Shown: positions 1 through 13,338 of the stretch, piece after piece
Layout: every line of letters begins with the position of its first letter
Numbering within the stretch: position 1 is the stretch's first letter
From: Flabesymbios commensalis
Taxonomy: Eukaryota; Annelida; Polychaeta; Terebellida; Flabelligeridae
Length of the DNA stretch: 64,000 bases
Assembly (NCBI GenBank): GCA_964017125.1
Contig: OZ024902.1
Span: 38,901,780 to 38,965,779 of the forward strand
Direction: 5' to 3'
Program-made: the position numbers and the translations under genes
Notes under the pieces: model-generated
The model's database searches: none
Told to the model about the DNA's origin: nothing
Seen by the model: only the letters and a program-made list of their open reading frames with translations

Positions 1-1150
1 TCTCAATTTGATTGACTCTCAACCAATCAATGTAGACACAATGTAGCATGATTAGCAGTCATGCATTTATATTCAATCTAAAATAAAGCTTAAGACATGT
101 ACATCAAAAACTTGGATTAAATATTGAAAAACAACCAATGCTGAGTAACACTTAAATTATCTCCAAATCTCACCTGCTATCAAAATATGATACAGTATTT
201 ACCCACCGGGATGTGGTATGATTTACATGGCTGATATTTCTATTGAGCAGGTAATAAATAAATAATATAAATAAATAAAATAGATATTTATAGGTGATTG
301 AAAATATTTTTACATGGACTAACTCATCAATGAAATTTAGTAGGCCCTATTAGAAATTAGAGAAAACATTATTGAGCGGTTCACAGCTTTCAAGTCTACA
401 CTGTTGTAATAATATACATGTACAATTGTTTACAGTGTTTATCAGTGTAGCAATCAGTGTACCATATTTATAATTGCCTGAGCAGACTTCACTCAACATC
501 GGAGACTATAAGCTGCCTATAAGCCACTAAAACATAAATATTGTCTGCGATGCGATGAAGAGGTCCATATTTGGAACATCATATTGACGTGAAGTATCAC
601 AGTGCATACAGTATATCAGGTTTGATAACATTTCTATCACATAAAAATGCAACTGATTAGATAGTCTTCTGACAAAACAACCGTCAAGCTGAAGTAAATA
701 ACAAACAAATCCACCAGTAGATGGTAAAATAAGCCAACATCGGTGTATAGGCCGTAGAGCTCTGCACGCACAGGCAAAATGCCATGCCAAATATGGTCAT
801 GCTCACAGAGTAACCCAAGTGACGTGAGGATGTTACAGTTTTGAAGACGCGTCATTAATCCATTCGGCCAATTACTACATCTCTAAATAGGTTATGTGTA
901 ATTATGTTAGTCCGTATTAGGATTTTTGCCGACGATATTATGATGACAACATCATTTGACCTCTAAATCGCCTGGATTACCATATACTAATGCCAGAGAA
1001 ACACCAAACCTGCGCAAACAATACAGGAACATCTTCAAATATACTTTCTTTTTTGCAGTTTCGGTGTTTTGCTTTGCTTAAAATGACTTGGTTATGGTGG
1101 ATGGATCATCATGGTTTCTATCTGTTTGTCTAACCCTTTGGCTGTAAGAC
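1..1150. other. No gene seen
   Basis: AT-rich non-coding DNA. Short open frames on the minus strand near 530-860 have no recognisable domain and no splice context. Small (AAAT)n-like runs lie near 245-285. Confidence 0.5.
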
Positions 1151-1179
1151 TATGGAGGGCATGGAGGCAAAATACATTT

Positions 1180-1460
1180 TCTCTGGCTGGAAGTATCCCT
1201 TGGTGTTGGTGTAAAGGTGATCAAAGCAATGCATTAAGTGAATCACTGAAGTCTTCATGATTGTACAAGCAAAAGAAGAGGCGCCTGGATGCGTCAATAC
1301 CATCGTCTGTAACATTCATAATTTATCCAGGCTTTCCATATTCTGCAAGGGGCAGAATGCGGTTGGAGATGTTGATGGCAGTCGTTAAACATGTTAAAGC
1401 CTGTAAGTGTTTCGTGTGTTCGCCTAAGATATGTCGGAATTTTGTTAGTGGTAGATAGAG
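1180..1460 (+). pseudogene. Decayed copy of an unknown coding sequence
   Basis: Around 1250-1345 this strand spells a peptide like TIVQVQ followed by a Ser/Leu-rich segment ending in LSIF. The same order appears on the minus strand at 1900-2290. Similarity between two inverted copies suggests an old duplicated coding piece. No family is recognised, the reading frame does not stay open, and no intact product is expected. It could also be part of an unrecognised dispersed repeat. Confidence 0.3.
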
Positions 1461-1845
1461 TCATCCGTACTTTGTATCCAAAGCTTATTCAGTCCATCCA
1501 ATAGAGTGATATAATACATAACATGATGCTATCCGCATCACTAGCCATCACAGCTTGTTTCTAGTATAGCCACTTTAAACAGGGGGCAGTATATTATGTA
1601 TTCGTGTATCAGCCTGTTCTTGCAGCTCACAGGATATTTCATGAACCTCTGTCACATATTCTTTGAGATCATGCGCAGATGAAGGTCATTGCAGCAACAT
1701 AGCGAAGGTGGGCTGCAAGGTAGTAGTTAGATAGTGATAGAAGATCTCATACCCGGCAATATCTCACCACACCATGAGGAGGAGAAACACGTCTGACTAC
1801 ATGGTCACATTCAGGGCATGTCATGGTGACGCCTGGTCACAACAC

Positions 1846-2290
1846 TCAAGATTTTCCTGTATCAAATGAGACTGTCTTCCATTTGCTGCTACGATGACCG
1901 TTATCTAACGCAACCAATCGATTGGAGTCATTCCATTCCATGACCTTCAGGAGAAATACATAAATAAAGCTCATAACCATAAAACCACCGAATTTCAGAT
2001 GCCTTAACTCTGTATATATCCTCCTGACTCGGTGTGACACAGTTAGTATAAACCGGTACCCATTTTGTACAGAAAAGAAACATATTTCCAAGGCTACCAC
2101 CGACATCTTCAAAAAGCACCTGATACCCCGTGTTGAATATGGACAGCCAGGAGAAAATGTAAAAACTGCAGATGATGTCATTAATTAATTCATCAGGCGA
2201 TTCATCTTGCACTTGTACAATCGTGAGAACTTCAGCGGTACACTTGATGGACTGCATGTTCACCTTTTCGCCAGGCCAATTAGGGAGATT
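1846..2290 (-). pseudogene. Decayed relative of the 1.2 kb sequence, inverted
   Basis: On the minus strand the reading starts near 2263 and includes EVLTIVQVQDESPDELIND and later SWLSIFNTGYQVLFEDVGG. It then changes frame and continues to about 1846, where it reads EWNDSNRLVALDNGHRSSKW. The second frame is open for 111 codons. The join between two frames and the relic on the other strand argue for a decayed duplicate. No known domain is recognised. Confidence 0.3.
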
Positions 2291-2689
2291 TGCATTGTGT
2301 CTTCCGCTACAAGAGGATGATGCATTTCACCTCAATGTTCTCTTTAGTTTGCACCAACTGTTTGTCTGAAAGTAGGATCACTTGTCTAAGCCGTCATACC
2401 TAGAAGCCAAAGATAAAGGTACGTAGATAATTTGGTAAACTGATAGCCAACATGATGTTGAAGTCACCAAAGCCATGTGATTTGAAACATGCAAAACACC
2501 ACAGCAGCAACGAAAGCAAGAATAGTCGAGAATGTTCCTTTGCTCGGGCAATGTAAAATATGTCACTGCCCGTTTTCTATTTTGGGGGGGGGGGGGGTAG
2601 ATGGGTAAAAACTGGCAATAAAACATTTCATATTCATGATTAGTTATATTTCTTTAACTACATCCCAACTATTATAACCACAGAATAGT

Positions 2690-4140
2690 TAGATATAAAA
2701 CTATTATAAATTTTGCAAAAAACGTGAACAATTACACCCAGAACTTTTCAAAAATGCAAACCTCTGCCGAGCGATCCAGATAGTAAGCCGGATTATGAAT
2801 CTGGATCATCCCCAAAATGTCTTTAGGCCCAAGACACATCTCTGGTAAAATTGTCATGCAAGCGCGTTAATTACTTTGTATTTAGTAGTGTTCCTAACAT
2901 GGTGTATAAACTTTCCCCATTCACACGCTAAATTTTCTAACTTACATAAAACACTTAATATTTGTTATAAAATCATATTTCACTAAATCCCATCTATTGT
3001 AACCACAGAAAATGGATAGGCCCCTATGTATTTAGATATAAAGTTATTATAAATCTTGCAAACCTGATCAAAAATGCAAACCCTCGCCGAGCGATCCGGA
3101 GAGTAATCCGGATCCTGAATCCGGATCGTAATTTGGATCATCCCCGAAATATAATGGCCTGTCCCTTGACCTGAGATACGCCTCTATTAAAAGTTCCATA
3201 CATATCCGGTAATTACTGTGAGAATTAGTGTTCCAAACATGCTGTATGAACTTTTTCCATCCGCACGCTAATTTTTCATAGCGTTGTGGTTGAAAACTGG
3301 CAATAATACAATTAATATTTGTCATAAAATTACACTTCTCTCACTAAATTCCAACTATCATAACCAGTTAAATATATAATATATATATATATATATATGA
3401 TATGTGAAACAAAAAATATTATAAATCTTCTAAAAACGTGAACAATTGCACGTGAAACTGTTCAAAAATGCAAACCTCCGCCGAGCGATCTAGATAGTAA
3501 TCCGGATCCTCAATCCGGATATTAAATCTGGATCATCCCCACAATTCAATGGCATATCCCATGAAATGAGGCACGTCTCTGGTAAAAGTTTCATGCAAAT
3601 CTGGTAATTACTTTGTAAGTAGTAGTGTCGCAAACATGGTGTATTAACTTTTCCCATCCACACGCTAAATTTCCTACTTAGAGTAATAATAAAATAAGAA
3701 AACTGGTAATAATACAATTATTATTTATGATAAAATAACGCATCTTTCACTAGATTCCATCTATTATAACCAAAGAAGGTGGTTATATAAAAAATATTAT
3801 AAATCTCCAAAAAAACGAACAATTACACCTAAAACTGCTCAAAAATGCAAATCTCCGGCGACCGATCCGGATAGTAATCCGGATCCTGAATCCGGATTGC
3901 AATCTGGATTTTCCACAAAATTCAATGGCCCATCCGATGATCTGAGACACGTCTCTGGTAAAAGTTTCATTCAAATCCGGTAATTACTTTGTAAGTAGTA
4001 GTGTCCCAAAAGTGGTGTATTAACTTTTTCCATCCGCACGCTCAACTGGCAACAAAACATTTAATATTTATGACAAAATCACATTTCTTTCACTAAATCC
4101 CAACTATGATAACCACAGAAGATGGCTATATACTTAAATG
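2690..4140. repeat. Four-unit diverged tandem repeat, period about 320-390 bp
   Basis: The block containing gccgagcgatcc recurs near 2764, 3088, 3480 and 3857. Each copy is followed by a palindromic tccggatcctgaatccggat-like core, then a conserved stretch with catcc, cacgct and ataaccacaga. Copies differ by many substitutions and small indels, so the array is old. Nothing suggests coding use. Confidence 0.75.
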
Positions 4141-5100
4141 TCACATAAATTCAGTTTTTTAATTGAAAAACTTGAACTAATATACATATTGCAAAAAAAC
4201 GCTAAAAAACCACCCAAAATTGCTCAAAAATTAGGATTTTTTTATTAATCCCATTTAAATTTGTGGATTTATGGCTCTGAGTATTTATTTACATATGTTA
4301 TGTAGGTCTGCTATAAATCCCTTAATATTGTATTTTCCAAAAAAATTTTCTGTGAAAAAAATGGGAAAATAGATTATTCTCACAAAATTTCTACGGCTCG
4401 CGTACAAAAGCATCAATATTTTTTTTTCGCTGGGAATTTTGCAGAGCAGACAAGTCAAACTTACCTCCCAAGGGTTCAAGCTAGCAGAAAAATAGCATTA
4501 AAAAAGTACAGGAAGCCGTGTCCACCCCTTCAAAATTTTGAGTCGCTGGATCCTGGACTATTAATGTTCGGTTGGAATTTTATTGTTTTTCCGCTACGTT
4601 ATCCTATTTACATTTTCACCACCTTATTTAAAGTTCCACCCACTTGAAGCTACAGCCACTCACAACTCATTTTAGACTAATCATTTGCAAATTTGGATGT
4701 TTAAGCACTCATTTCATTCCCAATAACTGTGATTTAACAACCATGCTAATGTAACAGATTTAAAAATATTAGGCCTATAGTCGTGATTAGCCGTGAGAGG
4801 GTCAACACGACGAACTATATATATAATATGCTCATCAGAAAGATGAAATATAAATATTAGGACTAACGGAGATAAATGCCTGAGTCTTGAAATTATGGAT
4901 TGCGATTTCCTAAAATAACTAGATATTTTAACTAAATTATCTAAATAATGTGTATGTTATTTATACTAATAAAATAAAATAAAATTACACATGAACATGT
5001 ATAAGCAACTTCGTCTGGGTATAATGACATCACAAATACCTTCAACCACAAAATTTACATGTTGAACTTATATAAATATATAGTGTAGCACCTGGTTTTA
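4141..5100. other. No gene seen
   Basis: AT-rich sequence without a supportable gene. Short minus-strand frames are of chance length. Confidence 0.5.
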
Positions 5101-5114
5101 TGCTTTATTCTCAT

Positions 5115-5400
5115 ACATGTAGCAAATGAATGTTTTTGCACATACAGGCTAAATTGGACCTGTAGAACCTCCTGAGGATGGTGAGATGACACTGCCCTCC
5201 AGACACAGGATTCGAAATTCAACCTGAGAGGTCTGAGGCCGAGCACGCTACTTCCCGGTCACAGAGGCTCCCCACAACACAAGTGGATGGGGAAGACACA
5301 TTTTTGTTTCTTTCAAACTGCCGAGACCGGGAAACGAATCCCGAACTTCAGCGTGAAAGGCAGCGGGGATACCCACTAGGCTTCCCTGCCCCCCCCCCCC
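5115..5400 (-). repeat. tRNA-derived SINE, minus strand
   Basis: Read on the minus strand, a tRNA-like head lies at about 5395-5325. Its box B region is gggattcgtttcccggtc, and a tail follows with gtttgaaagaaacaaaaatg. The element ends near tagcctgtatgtgcaaa. The same order is seen on the plus strand at 59,397-59,575, so this is a dispersed family. C-tracts flank it at 5391-5403 and 5445-5459. Confidence 0.65.
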
Positions 5401-5463
5401 CCCATACGTGAAACGAAAGAGACTTATTGAAGGTTTTGGTTCACCCCCCCCCCCCCCCACCAC

Positions 5464-6420
5464 ACATTTAGTTTGTCGATTTCATGAGGTAGGTTGGTGT
5501 AAGTCGGTATCACTAATTATATACAAGACCTTTTATGTACTAGGGATGATATGTCAATATATTTAGATACAGTGCTCCCCCGCTGTATTGCCCCCGGTTA
5601 TAATGCCAACCCCGCCTTATGCCAAGTAAAGTGTTTAAACAGATTCCCGCCAATGTTAATACCGCGGTACAATGCGGTCCCCGGTATTTGCCATCCGCCA
5701 ATAGTTTTGAAGTCTCAATGTCACTTTTGTCATATGTTTCCCCCGATTGTATTGCCAACTTAATTTATCAGACATCGTGACTATTAAATAAACACCATTG
5801 GGTGATCAACAATTGCCACTAGGTCGACTGCGGTTCATTGCACATATACATGACAGTGGGCACATAGGCGCTCACAAGTTCTGGAAATCGTGACAGAGGT
5901 AAAACACTGGGTGGGGGGACCTACTAATTGGGCTATGAAACTGAACATGTTTGTCAATAGGCCTAAGGTACGCACTTTAAATTGACATGTTTAGGCCTAT
6001 GCGATAAAATAAAAGCAGTTAGCCCAACGTTTATTTAATCTTCGGCATTCACATTCATCAACCACTGAACCAATGTCTGATTCTCTCTTGTAATATACAC
6101 CCATACATGTCTGACACAAAACGATGTGAATCATACAAATTGTTTCTTATTGTGTCAGTATATAGGCCTTTATGAATAAATTACAAATGAGTGATGAAGC
6201 GATTATTACAATGGAATAATAACGCATCGGGTATGAGATCCATTCCTGGTATAATGCTGGGCCAGCGTTGCAAACACTAGTTGAACAACAATGTTATTTT
6301 ACGCAGAGATTTGGGCCCATAGAGACGCCCGGTGTAAACTACCACAATTTGACTTGATCTCAAGTTCGACTCATGAATAGTCTCATGTAGTTGGTAACTA
6401 AAAAACTAACATATATTTTC
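5464..6420. other. No gene seen
   Basis: Non-coding. A short piece near 6240-6290 with gggccagcgttgcaaac resembles the interior of the CAGCAAAC-end miniature elements found elsewhere in the window. Confidence 0.45.
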
Positions 6421-6429
6421 AAACAACTT

Positions 6430-7300
6430 TTTAACGTATACAGTGTATATAGTCTAATAATGAATTTTTGTATAATGGTTTTGCAATAATTCCAAGGAAC
6501 GTGTTTTTTCCAAGATGGCCGCCAAAAACACGTAATATCATATTATCTTCGTCACCGTTTAATCGATTGTGTTCAAAATTGATTTGGTGATACCTGAGAC
6601 TGTGCGCAATATCTGGTAATTTTTTGACAAAAAATCATTGAAAATCCATGCGCCACGGTTGTCAATAAAAAAACTCTGACAGAACCGATTGGCGTAGGTA
6701 ATCGGAATAGTTTGTTTTGTACGGTATAAAGTCTAATAAATAATTATTATATAATATTTTTGTAATTATTCGAAGGAAAGTGGTTTTTTCAAGATGGTCA
6801 CCATAAAAACGTAGTAGCACAATATCTTCGTCACTGGTTATCCGATTGCCTTAGAGAGTAAAAATTGACTTAGAGAGACCTGCGACTGTGCGCAATATCT
6901 GGTTAAAATTTGCGGGAAATCCATGGAATAACCATGCGTCACAGTTGTCATTAAAAAAACCTCTGACCTCAAATCAGTTAACTCAGTGTGGCACTGGATC
7001 CGATTGGCTTTGGATTAGTTTGTTAATTCCATCTGTTACGTTGGTATATGTGGGGTATTTCTAGACCTGATACACTGTAAAATTTTGGCATCACTAATTA
7101 TACAACACCTTTTAGGTACTGGGGAAATATAGTGATATTTTTAAAATAGTTGATGAGCTATAACTGCAGATTTTAATCAATTTTTAAGTTATGCAATCTT
7201 ATAATCTAATAAATTATTCCTGAATATTATTGTTTGTGATCACACCACGAAAAAGATTTTTTTTAAGATAATTGCCAAAACGTAATGAAATAGGAAATAA
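6430..7300. repeat. Diverged tandem repeat, about 300-bp unit, two to three copies
   Basis: A block with tataaagtctaataa, then caagatggccgcc or caagatggtcacc, then tatcttcgtcac, then gactgtgcgcaatatctggt, occurs at 6430-6700 and again at 6720-6990. A weaker third part lies at 7190-7300. No coding signal. Confidence 0.6.
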
Positions 7301-9280
7301 TTATTTAGTGAACACAATTGTCACGGTATAATATTTTTTTTTTTAATTTCTGAGCAATCTTCATCATCATTGTCGTCATCGCCACCATCTGCGTGATTTA
7401 GTAAATTTTTATGTGGGTTTTTAAACGTGTTGTCATCTGCCATACAAGAGCAAGCCTCTTTTATATGTTGCATGAGCACAAACGTTATATAGACTAGGCC
7501 AATTGTTTAGATCTGCATGATGTAATTGCCACTAGTGTAGATGGCGCTGTGTCTTTTGCCATTAGAAGAGGTGAAATTCCCCCTGTGTTACACAGAGTTT
7601 CTAACTATGACCTATATAGGCGTAGTTAAGGTCTGCATTGCGCAAAATTATTTTTCTAAACAAAACACTGGTAATTAGCTCTCTGAATGTGAAGCCCGAT
7701 ACAGTCCGATGTTGGGGGTAGACATTCACTTTCTGGTCCATTTTGGCAGAACATTCAATATCATATCAAGCTGTTTTTTTCGATTCCAAGCAGAACACTT
7801 GTAGCCTACTATTGTGCACTGCTAAAGTATGTACAGATGACAAAATTGGCATAGCTGGGACCGATCACAGTGACTATTTGATGAATAAGGATGTGACGTA
7901 ATTTGTTTTTCACACCAGTGCGGAACGGTAATATTATTCGTGATATTTAAATAAAATTTATGCATGTTGAGTGTGCAGCAAGAGTCTGGTGTCTGCTTTT
8001 ACTTGGTTGAGATACAAAGCATCGACTTTCACTAAGTTATCTCTGGTAAATAAAATCGTCTTCTATCTTTAAAACCTTACAGGATTATTGATGTATTTAT
8101 CGCATTGTTTAGAAATAGGTGTATCGGGACCTGCAATGTTAATCTCCAATCATCCTGATGATGAGACCCGTTTTATCTGGCTAGCTCTCCAACATTGGTA
8201 GATTCAGGTTTATTATAACGGTCTATATTTGTATTTCGTGGAGTTCAGAATAACTTTAAATTGAATTGGTAATTACATGTGTTTTTATCTACCCTACATG
8301 AGCAAACAGAGTGTTATACAATTACTCACTCTGAAATCAGATGACACAAAAGGGGATAAATCGATTCTGTTCCTAGATAAATTTCAAATACTCACATTGA
8401 CAACGCTATTATACATTATAAACGCCCAAAAATAACGCATAATTATAATATGTCCAAACCCTTTGCTTGTATATAACAATGCAAATGTAAATTAATAACC
8501 TTAAGTGTTTTGTCAATTCACGACATTTCGTATGTGGTTAATTTTTTTAAAAAACGTCTAATTTGATGGTATTTAGGGCCTACACATAACATGTTAAATT
8601 ACAATCAATATATATATTATATTTACTCTAAGAACACAAAATGTTACACAATTTCTAACCTAGAAATGGAGATGAAACAAATAAAGACGAATATATTCCA
8701 TTCCTAGTTATTTTTTAATGGAAAAGGGCTACAAATTAGAATCCATAGCATCCAAGTACATTGCACTATCTACATTACGTATATATATTCATCCATTGGC
8801 CTCAATACTTTAGGTTTTTCGTCATAACTATAAAACAATAAGAAACTATACTAAATTGTCACTTGAAACATATGCCATACCATGCCACACAATTATTAAT
8901 TAGTGTACATATAATTATGAGGACCGGCCAAAAGCCAGCATCCTATTAAATTTATTTTGCCTGAGATTGTGTCCTATTTAGTAGGGAAAGAGGGGTGCTG
9001 TGTGTGGGAAACGGTTGACATTTTTGTACACCAGTCCTTATGAATATGTGCGATATAACGTTTGAGGTCCCTAGGTTAAGTACTTTCGTGTTTAAAAAAT
9101 CTTCAGAAAAAAAGACATCACGATTTTATTCGTGATTAGGAGCTTAAAGGGTTTGGGTTGGAATAATGTTGGCCCAGCGTCGCAGACGGTGGCCCACACA
9201 GACACGGTCTGTGGCGGTTCAAAATGGTACGAATTTGGCTACTATTTCACAGCATAATGCTAATAGAGTAAATTTGCCTA
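7301..9280. other. No gene seen
   Basis: AT-rich non-coding DNA. Near 9130-9230 there is another fragment with ttggcccagcgtcgcagacg, related to the CAGCAAAC-end miniature elements. Confidence 0.45.
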
Positions 9281-9640
9281 AACAATTCACCCCTAGGGTA
9301 TGTAGCGCGGCATTCGCGAATCACCGCCGTTTCCCGCGCTAACGGGAGCGGCGGCGGTTTGCGAACGTATTCACGTGTACCTTTACACTTACGGGATAAA
9401 ACCACTAATTCAAACGAAAAGACCAAACCACCGAATGTTAAAAACAATTCGAATATCGCCAACGGCGACCAAATTGTACCAGACGCAACCGCAAAACAAA
9501 CCAGAGTTGGACGAAAAATCCACACTCCCGCACGTTTCGTACAGATGGTCCACGCTTTGGTAGCGCCTAACGACATCTACTGCGGGATCAGCTGCACGAG
9601 CCGTAACAATCATAATTTGTAAATATAAAGTTTGCCAGGC
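9281..9640 (+). mobile_element. Fossil fragment of an LTR retroelement pol end
   Basis: One frame ends with RVGRKIHTPARFV, resembling the basic R-x-G-R-x-x-x-x-P-x-R-F tail that closes the pol polyprotein of many Gypsy or BEL elements. Only this short tail is recognisable, with no protease, reverse transcriptase or integrase nearby, so the element is broken and largely lost. The GC-rich sequence at about 10,060-10,310 may be an associated remnant, but that is a guess. Confidence 0.4.
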
Positions 9641-9783
9641 CTGGCGTAATTAAAATAAAAATGTGAATTGTTACTTAATTAAGTTACTTATAGAAGTAAT
9701 TTTATTTTTAAGTACAAATGTATTAATTAGATTTATCAAGGTTGGCCGTTACCCGTAGCGCAGCAGCATAATTCGTAAACTAG

Positions 9784-9880
9784 GAACAATGGTGTTAAGA
9801 GGATTGGAACATTGGTGTTAAAAGGATTGGAACATTGGTGTTAAGAGGATTGGAACGATGGTGTTAAGAGGATGGGAACT
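9784..9880. repeat. 23-bp tandem repeat, four copies
   Basis: The unit ggaacattggtgttaagaggatt repeats about four times with single-base differences. Confidence 0.85.
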
Positions 9881-10320
9881 CAGATATAATTACTACATAT
9901 TAACTCGTTATGCTGCGCCTGAGATGTTACCAACCACCAACGCTGTATTTTCACAACTGACTGTTTTATTACTGTATTTTGGTTTTGTGCGTTTCCCAGA
10001 CAGAGCGACGAACCGACGCTACCACCACAAGCTGGCTTGGTTCATACGTTTACACTTAACCCTGGTGTAATGTGGGGTTAGCGTCTCACCGTTCGGGACC
10101 GCTCGGAGTTCTCCGACCACTGACGAGTGGCCAGGGACCGCCAAGCCTCGTTCTGACTAGCCCGTGCCACGAAGCGAGCGCGCCGCCAGCCGCAGCTGTT
10201 GTTAACTTACTCTCAACTAGGGCCCAGGGCCATTCATTTCTGTGCTTGGGACTACGTCTTCACGCGGATTGCAACAGATCACGTTTACCACCCCTCTCGT
10301 GACATTCTTGCCACATAGAT

Positions 10321-10417
10321 CCCAGTAAACACAAATATTTGTATAACATTTATTCAATGTTGGATGAACGCTGGGGTGGCGTTGTATAAATGTAATTACA
10401 AATGTTTTGTGTTTACT
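10321..10417. mobile_element. Miniature inverted-repeat element
   Basis: The ends agtaaacacaaa (10,324) and tttgtgtttact (ending 10,417) are inverted repeats around a core with caatgttggatgaacgctgg. The core matches the style of the CAGCAAAC-end elements at 18.8, 36 and 49 kb. About 95 bp, non-coding. Confidence 0.65.
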
Positions 10418-10448
10418 TTAACTTAGTACGGTATATATGCGGCCTGCA

Positions 10449-11242
10449 GCCACACATTTTTTAAGTTGATGGCCCCAGGCCACATAGGCCTACTTTAGGT
10501 TGATGGCCCCAGGCCACACACTTTAAGTTGATGGCCCCAGGCCACACACTTATAGGTTGATGGCCCCAGGCCACACACTTTCAGTTGATGGCCCCAGGCC
10601 ACACACTTTATTAGATATGCTCCCAGACCACATAGTTTCAGTTGATGGCCCCAGGCCACACACATTAGTAGACCTGTATGCCCCACAGACCGAACACTTT
10701 AAGTAGATGGCCCTAGGCCACACACTTTAAATAGATGGCCCAGGCCACACATTTTTAGTTGGTGGCCCCAGGCCATACACTTTTAGTCGATGGCCCTAGG
10801 CCACACACTTTATTAGATTTGCTCCCAGACCACATAGTTTCAGTTGATGGCCCCGGGCCACCCACTTTAAGTAGATGGCCCCAGGCCACACACCTTTTAG
10901 TTGATCGCTCCAGGCCACACACTTCAAATGGATGGCCCCAGGCCACATATACTTTAAGTAGGCCCAGATAACACCAAGTGTGTGGCCTGGGGCCATCAAG
11001 TGATAGTGTGTGGCCTGGGGCCATCAAATTAAAATCTGTGGCCTGGGGTCATCTATTTGAAGTATGTGAAGTATGTATGCCTGGGGGCATCAACTGATAA
11101 TGTGTGGCTTGGGGCCATCAACTTAAAGTGTGTGGCCTGGGGCCATCTACGTATCAGGTGTGTGGCCCTAGGCCATCTGGCAGCATGATTTATTAAAGCT
11201 TAAATAATCTTAATTTGAATGGCCCCAGGCCACACACTTTGG
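10449..11242. repeat. Satellite of about 28 bp in inverted arrays
   Basis: The monomer ttgatggccccaggccacac repeats in one direction from 10,449 to about 10,960. It switches at about 10,976 to the reverse complement (gtgtggcctggggccatcaa) until about 11,180, then shows one more copy in the first direction near 11,217. The two arms make an imperfect palindrome several hundred bases long. Open frames over it are products of the repeat. Confidence 0.9.
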
Positions 11243-11580
11243 AATTGATGGCGTAGTAAAATATCGACTCGAAAATAGTTCTGAGTTTATAAGATGGCCC
11301 TGGGTCCTAGTTGAGAGTAGAAAAACAACGACTGCCCTCGCAGCCAAGCGCGCCACCAGTTAACTCGTTGCCACTGAAGCAGGCTGAAGCAGGCCACTAC
11401 CCCCCCCCCCCCACCCCCCCATAAACCGTCGTTCACGTACTCGGTTTTCTTTATCACTGACTCTGACTGACTGACTGTGACTGACTATAGATTATAATAT
11501 TCCACTCACTCAGTCACTCACTCACTTACTAACTCACTCACACACTCACTTACTCCGCCCATCTATTTATTTATTTATTT
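11243..11580. repeat. Low-complexity stretch: C-tract, (TCAC)n and (TTTA)n
   Basis: A long C-tract occurs at 11,399-11,421. Short CTGACTGA, CACTCACT and ATTTATTT runs lie at 11,455-11,590. No gene. Confidence 0.7.
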
Positions 11581-12027
11581 ATTCATTCAACCATTCATTC
11601 GTCCACCCATCCAATGATCTATCCATCTATCCATCCAACAATCCATTCATTCATTTGTCCATACATCTATCAATAATCCAATGGTCCATCCACCCATCCA
11701 TCCGTCCATCCATCCGTCCATCCATCCATCCATCCATCCATCCATCCATCCATCCATCCATCCATCCATCCATCCATCCATCCATCCATCCATCCATCCA
11801 TCCATCCATCCATCCCCCCCCTCCATCCATCCATCCATCCATCCATCCATCCATCCATCCATCCATCCATCCATCCATCCATCCATCCATCCATCCATCC
11901 ATCCATCCATCCATCCATCCATCCATCCATCCATCCATCCATTCATCCATCCATCCATCCATCCATCCACCCATCCATTTATCCATCCATCCATCCATCC
12001 ATTCATCCATCCATCCATCTATCCATT
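11581..12027. repeat. (ATCC)n tetranucleotide microsatellite
   Basis: Nearly pure ATCC repeat from about 11,690 to 12,027, with degenerate units from 11,581 and one C-tract interruption near 11,815. Both strands are open in several frames (IHPS and MDGW repeats), which is purely a result of the repeat. Confidence 0.95.
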
Positions 12028-12670
12028 TTGTGTGTGGGCCATTACCTGCTTGACCACGAAAAAAAAAGAATGTGGTCACGGTTCAGTAATTTTCATAAAA
12101 ATGACGGCCACTTTTAACTTTTCGAGACGTTGTGAATGCGTTATCTCATGAACCGCTGGTCCGAATCAATCGTGATTTTGTATGTCTGGGCGCTTAGCCT
12201 ACCTGCCTGACCACGAAATGGAATGGTCTTCGTCATGGTTAAGTCATTTTCATAAAAAATGGCAGCCATTTTTAACTTTTCAGACCTTGTGAATGCGTTA
12301 TCTCATGAACCGCTGGTCCGAATCAATCGTGATTTTGTATGTCTAGTCGCTTAGCCTACCTGCCTGACCACGAAATGAAATGGTCTTCTTCATGGTTAAG
12401 TCATTTTCATAAAAATGGCAGCCATTTTTAACTTTTCAGACCTTGTGAATGCGTTATCTCATGAACCGCTGGTCCGAATCAATCGTGATTTTGTATGTCT
12501 AGGCACTTAGCCTACTTGCCTGACCACGAACTGGAATGATCTTCGTCATGGTTAAGTCATTTTCATAAAAATGGCAGCCATTTTTATTTTTTAGAAACCT
12601 TGTGAACATGGTATCTCATGAACCGTGGATCCGAATGACTCGTGATTTTGTTGTAGGCATTTAGGGCCTA
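12028..12670. repeat. 157-bp tandem repeat, about four copies
   Basis: The word tgaccacgaa recurs at 12,051, 12,208, 12,365 and 12,521, giving periods of 157, 157 and 156. Each unit contains a segment with atggcagccatttttaac and another with tgcgttatctcatgaaccgc. The array starts directly at the edge of the ATCC microsatellite. Confidence 0.9.
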
Positions 12671-13338
12671 TCTCCCTGTCCTCAGCTCTAAATGGAAAGG
12701 TCTGACGTCTTCAAAGTGGACTAGCAAAGTCAGTAGGCCTACTTTTATTCTACAAAATATGCCATCAGAAAAATGCGATCCCCGCCCCCCCCCCCCCCTA
12801 TTTCCAAATACCCCTCAAAACTACACGCCACACCTCAAACATAAAATAAAAACTGCTACAGATACAGAAAACTTAGCACATCAACTGATAGGCCTAGGCC
12901 GTAGCTACATAGGTCTACAAATACAGCGCTAGGCCTACTTCCCTCGAAAAATATCACATACTGGAATTCACTACCACCCAGTCTGTGTGCGACTCCAACG
13001 GTGCAGTCCTTCAAGAAAGGTCCAACCCGTCATCTCTCCCCGAACCTGTAATTCACATGTGAACCCCACTGTAACAACTGATGCACTTCAGCCTATCCAC
13101 TGTAAATAAATTTCTGCACTAGCTGCACTGCAGAATAATGTCAGAATAATGTCAGTTTCTTTTCTCACGGGGTCACGGGTGATCACAAGGCCATTAGGCG
13201 ACGATCAAAATAAAATCACAAAGTCATAAATTACGATAGCTTATTAGGGACGTAGGTTTGAAAGGTGTTTTCCTTTTTTGTAATCATGAACATGAATATA
13301 TGGCAAGGCCTACGCCTAACTTTATAGCCTCATGGAGT
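12671..13338. other. No gene seen
   Basis: Non-coding, with a C-tract at 12,784-12,797. Confidence 0.45.

Noticed and set aside
10495-11027. Open frames on both strands in the satellite
   Set aside because: They follow the satellite period and exist in both orientations.
11647-12151. Long open frames on both strands with IHPS or MDGW repeats
   Set aside because: They are direct products of the ATCC tetranucleotide repeat.
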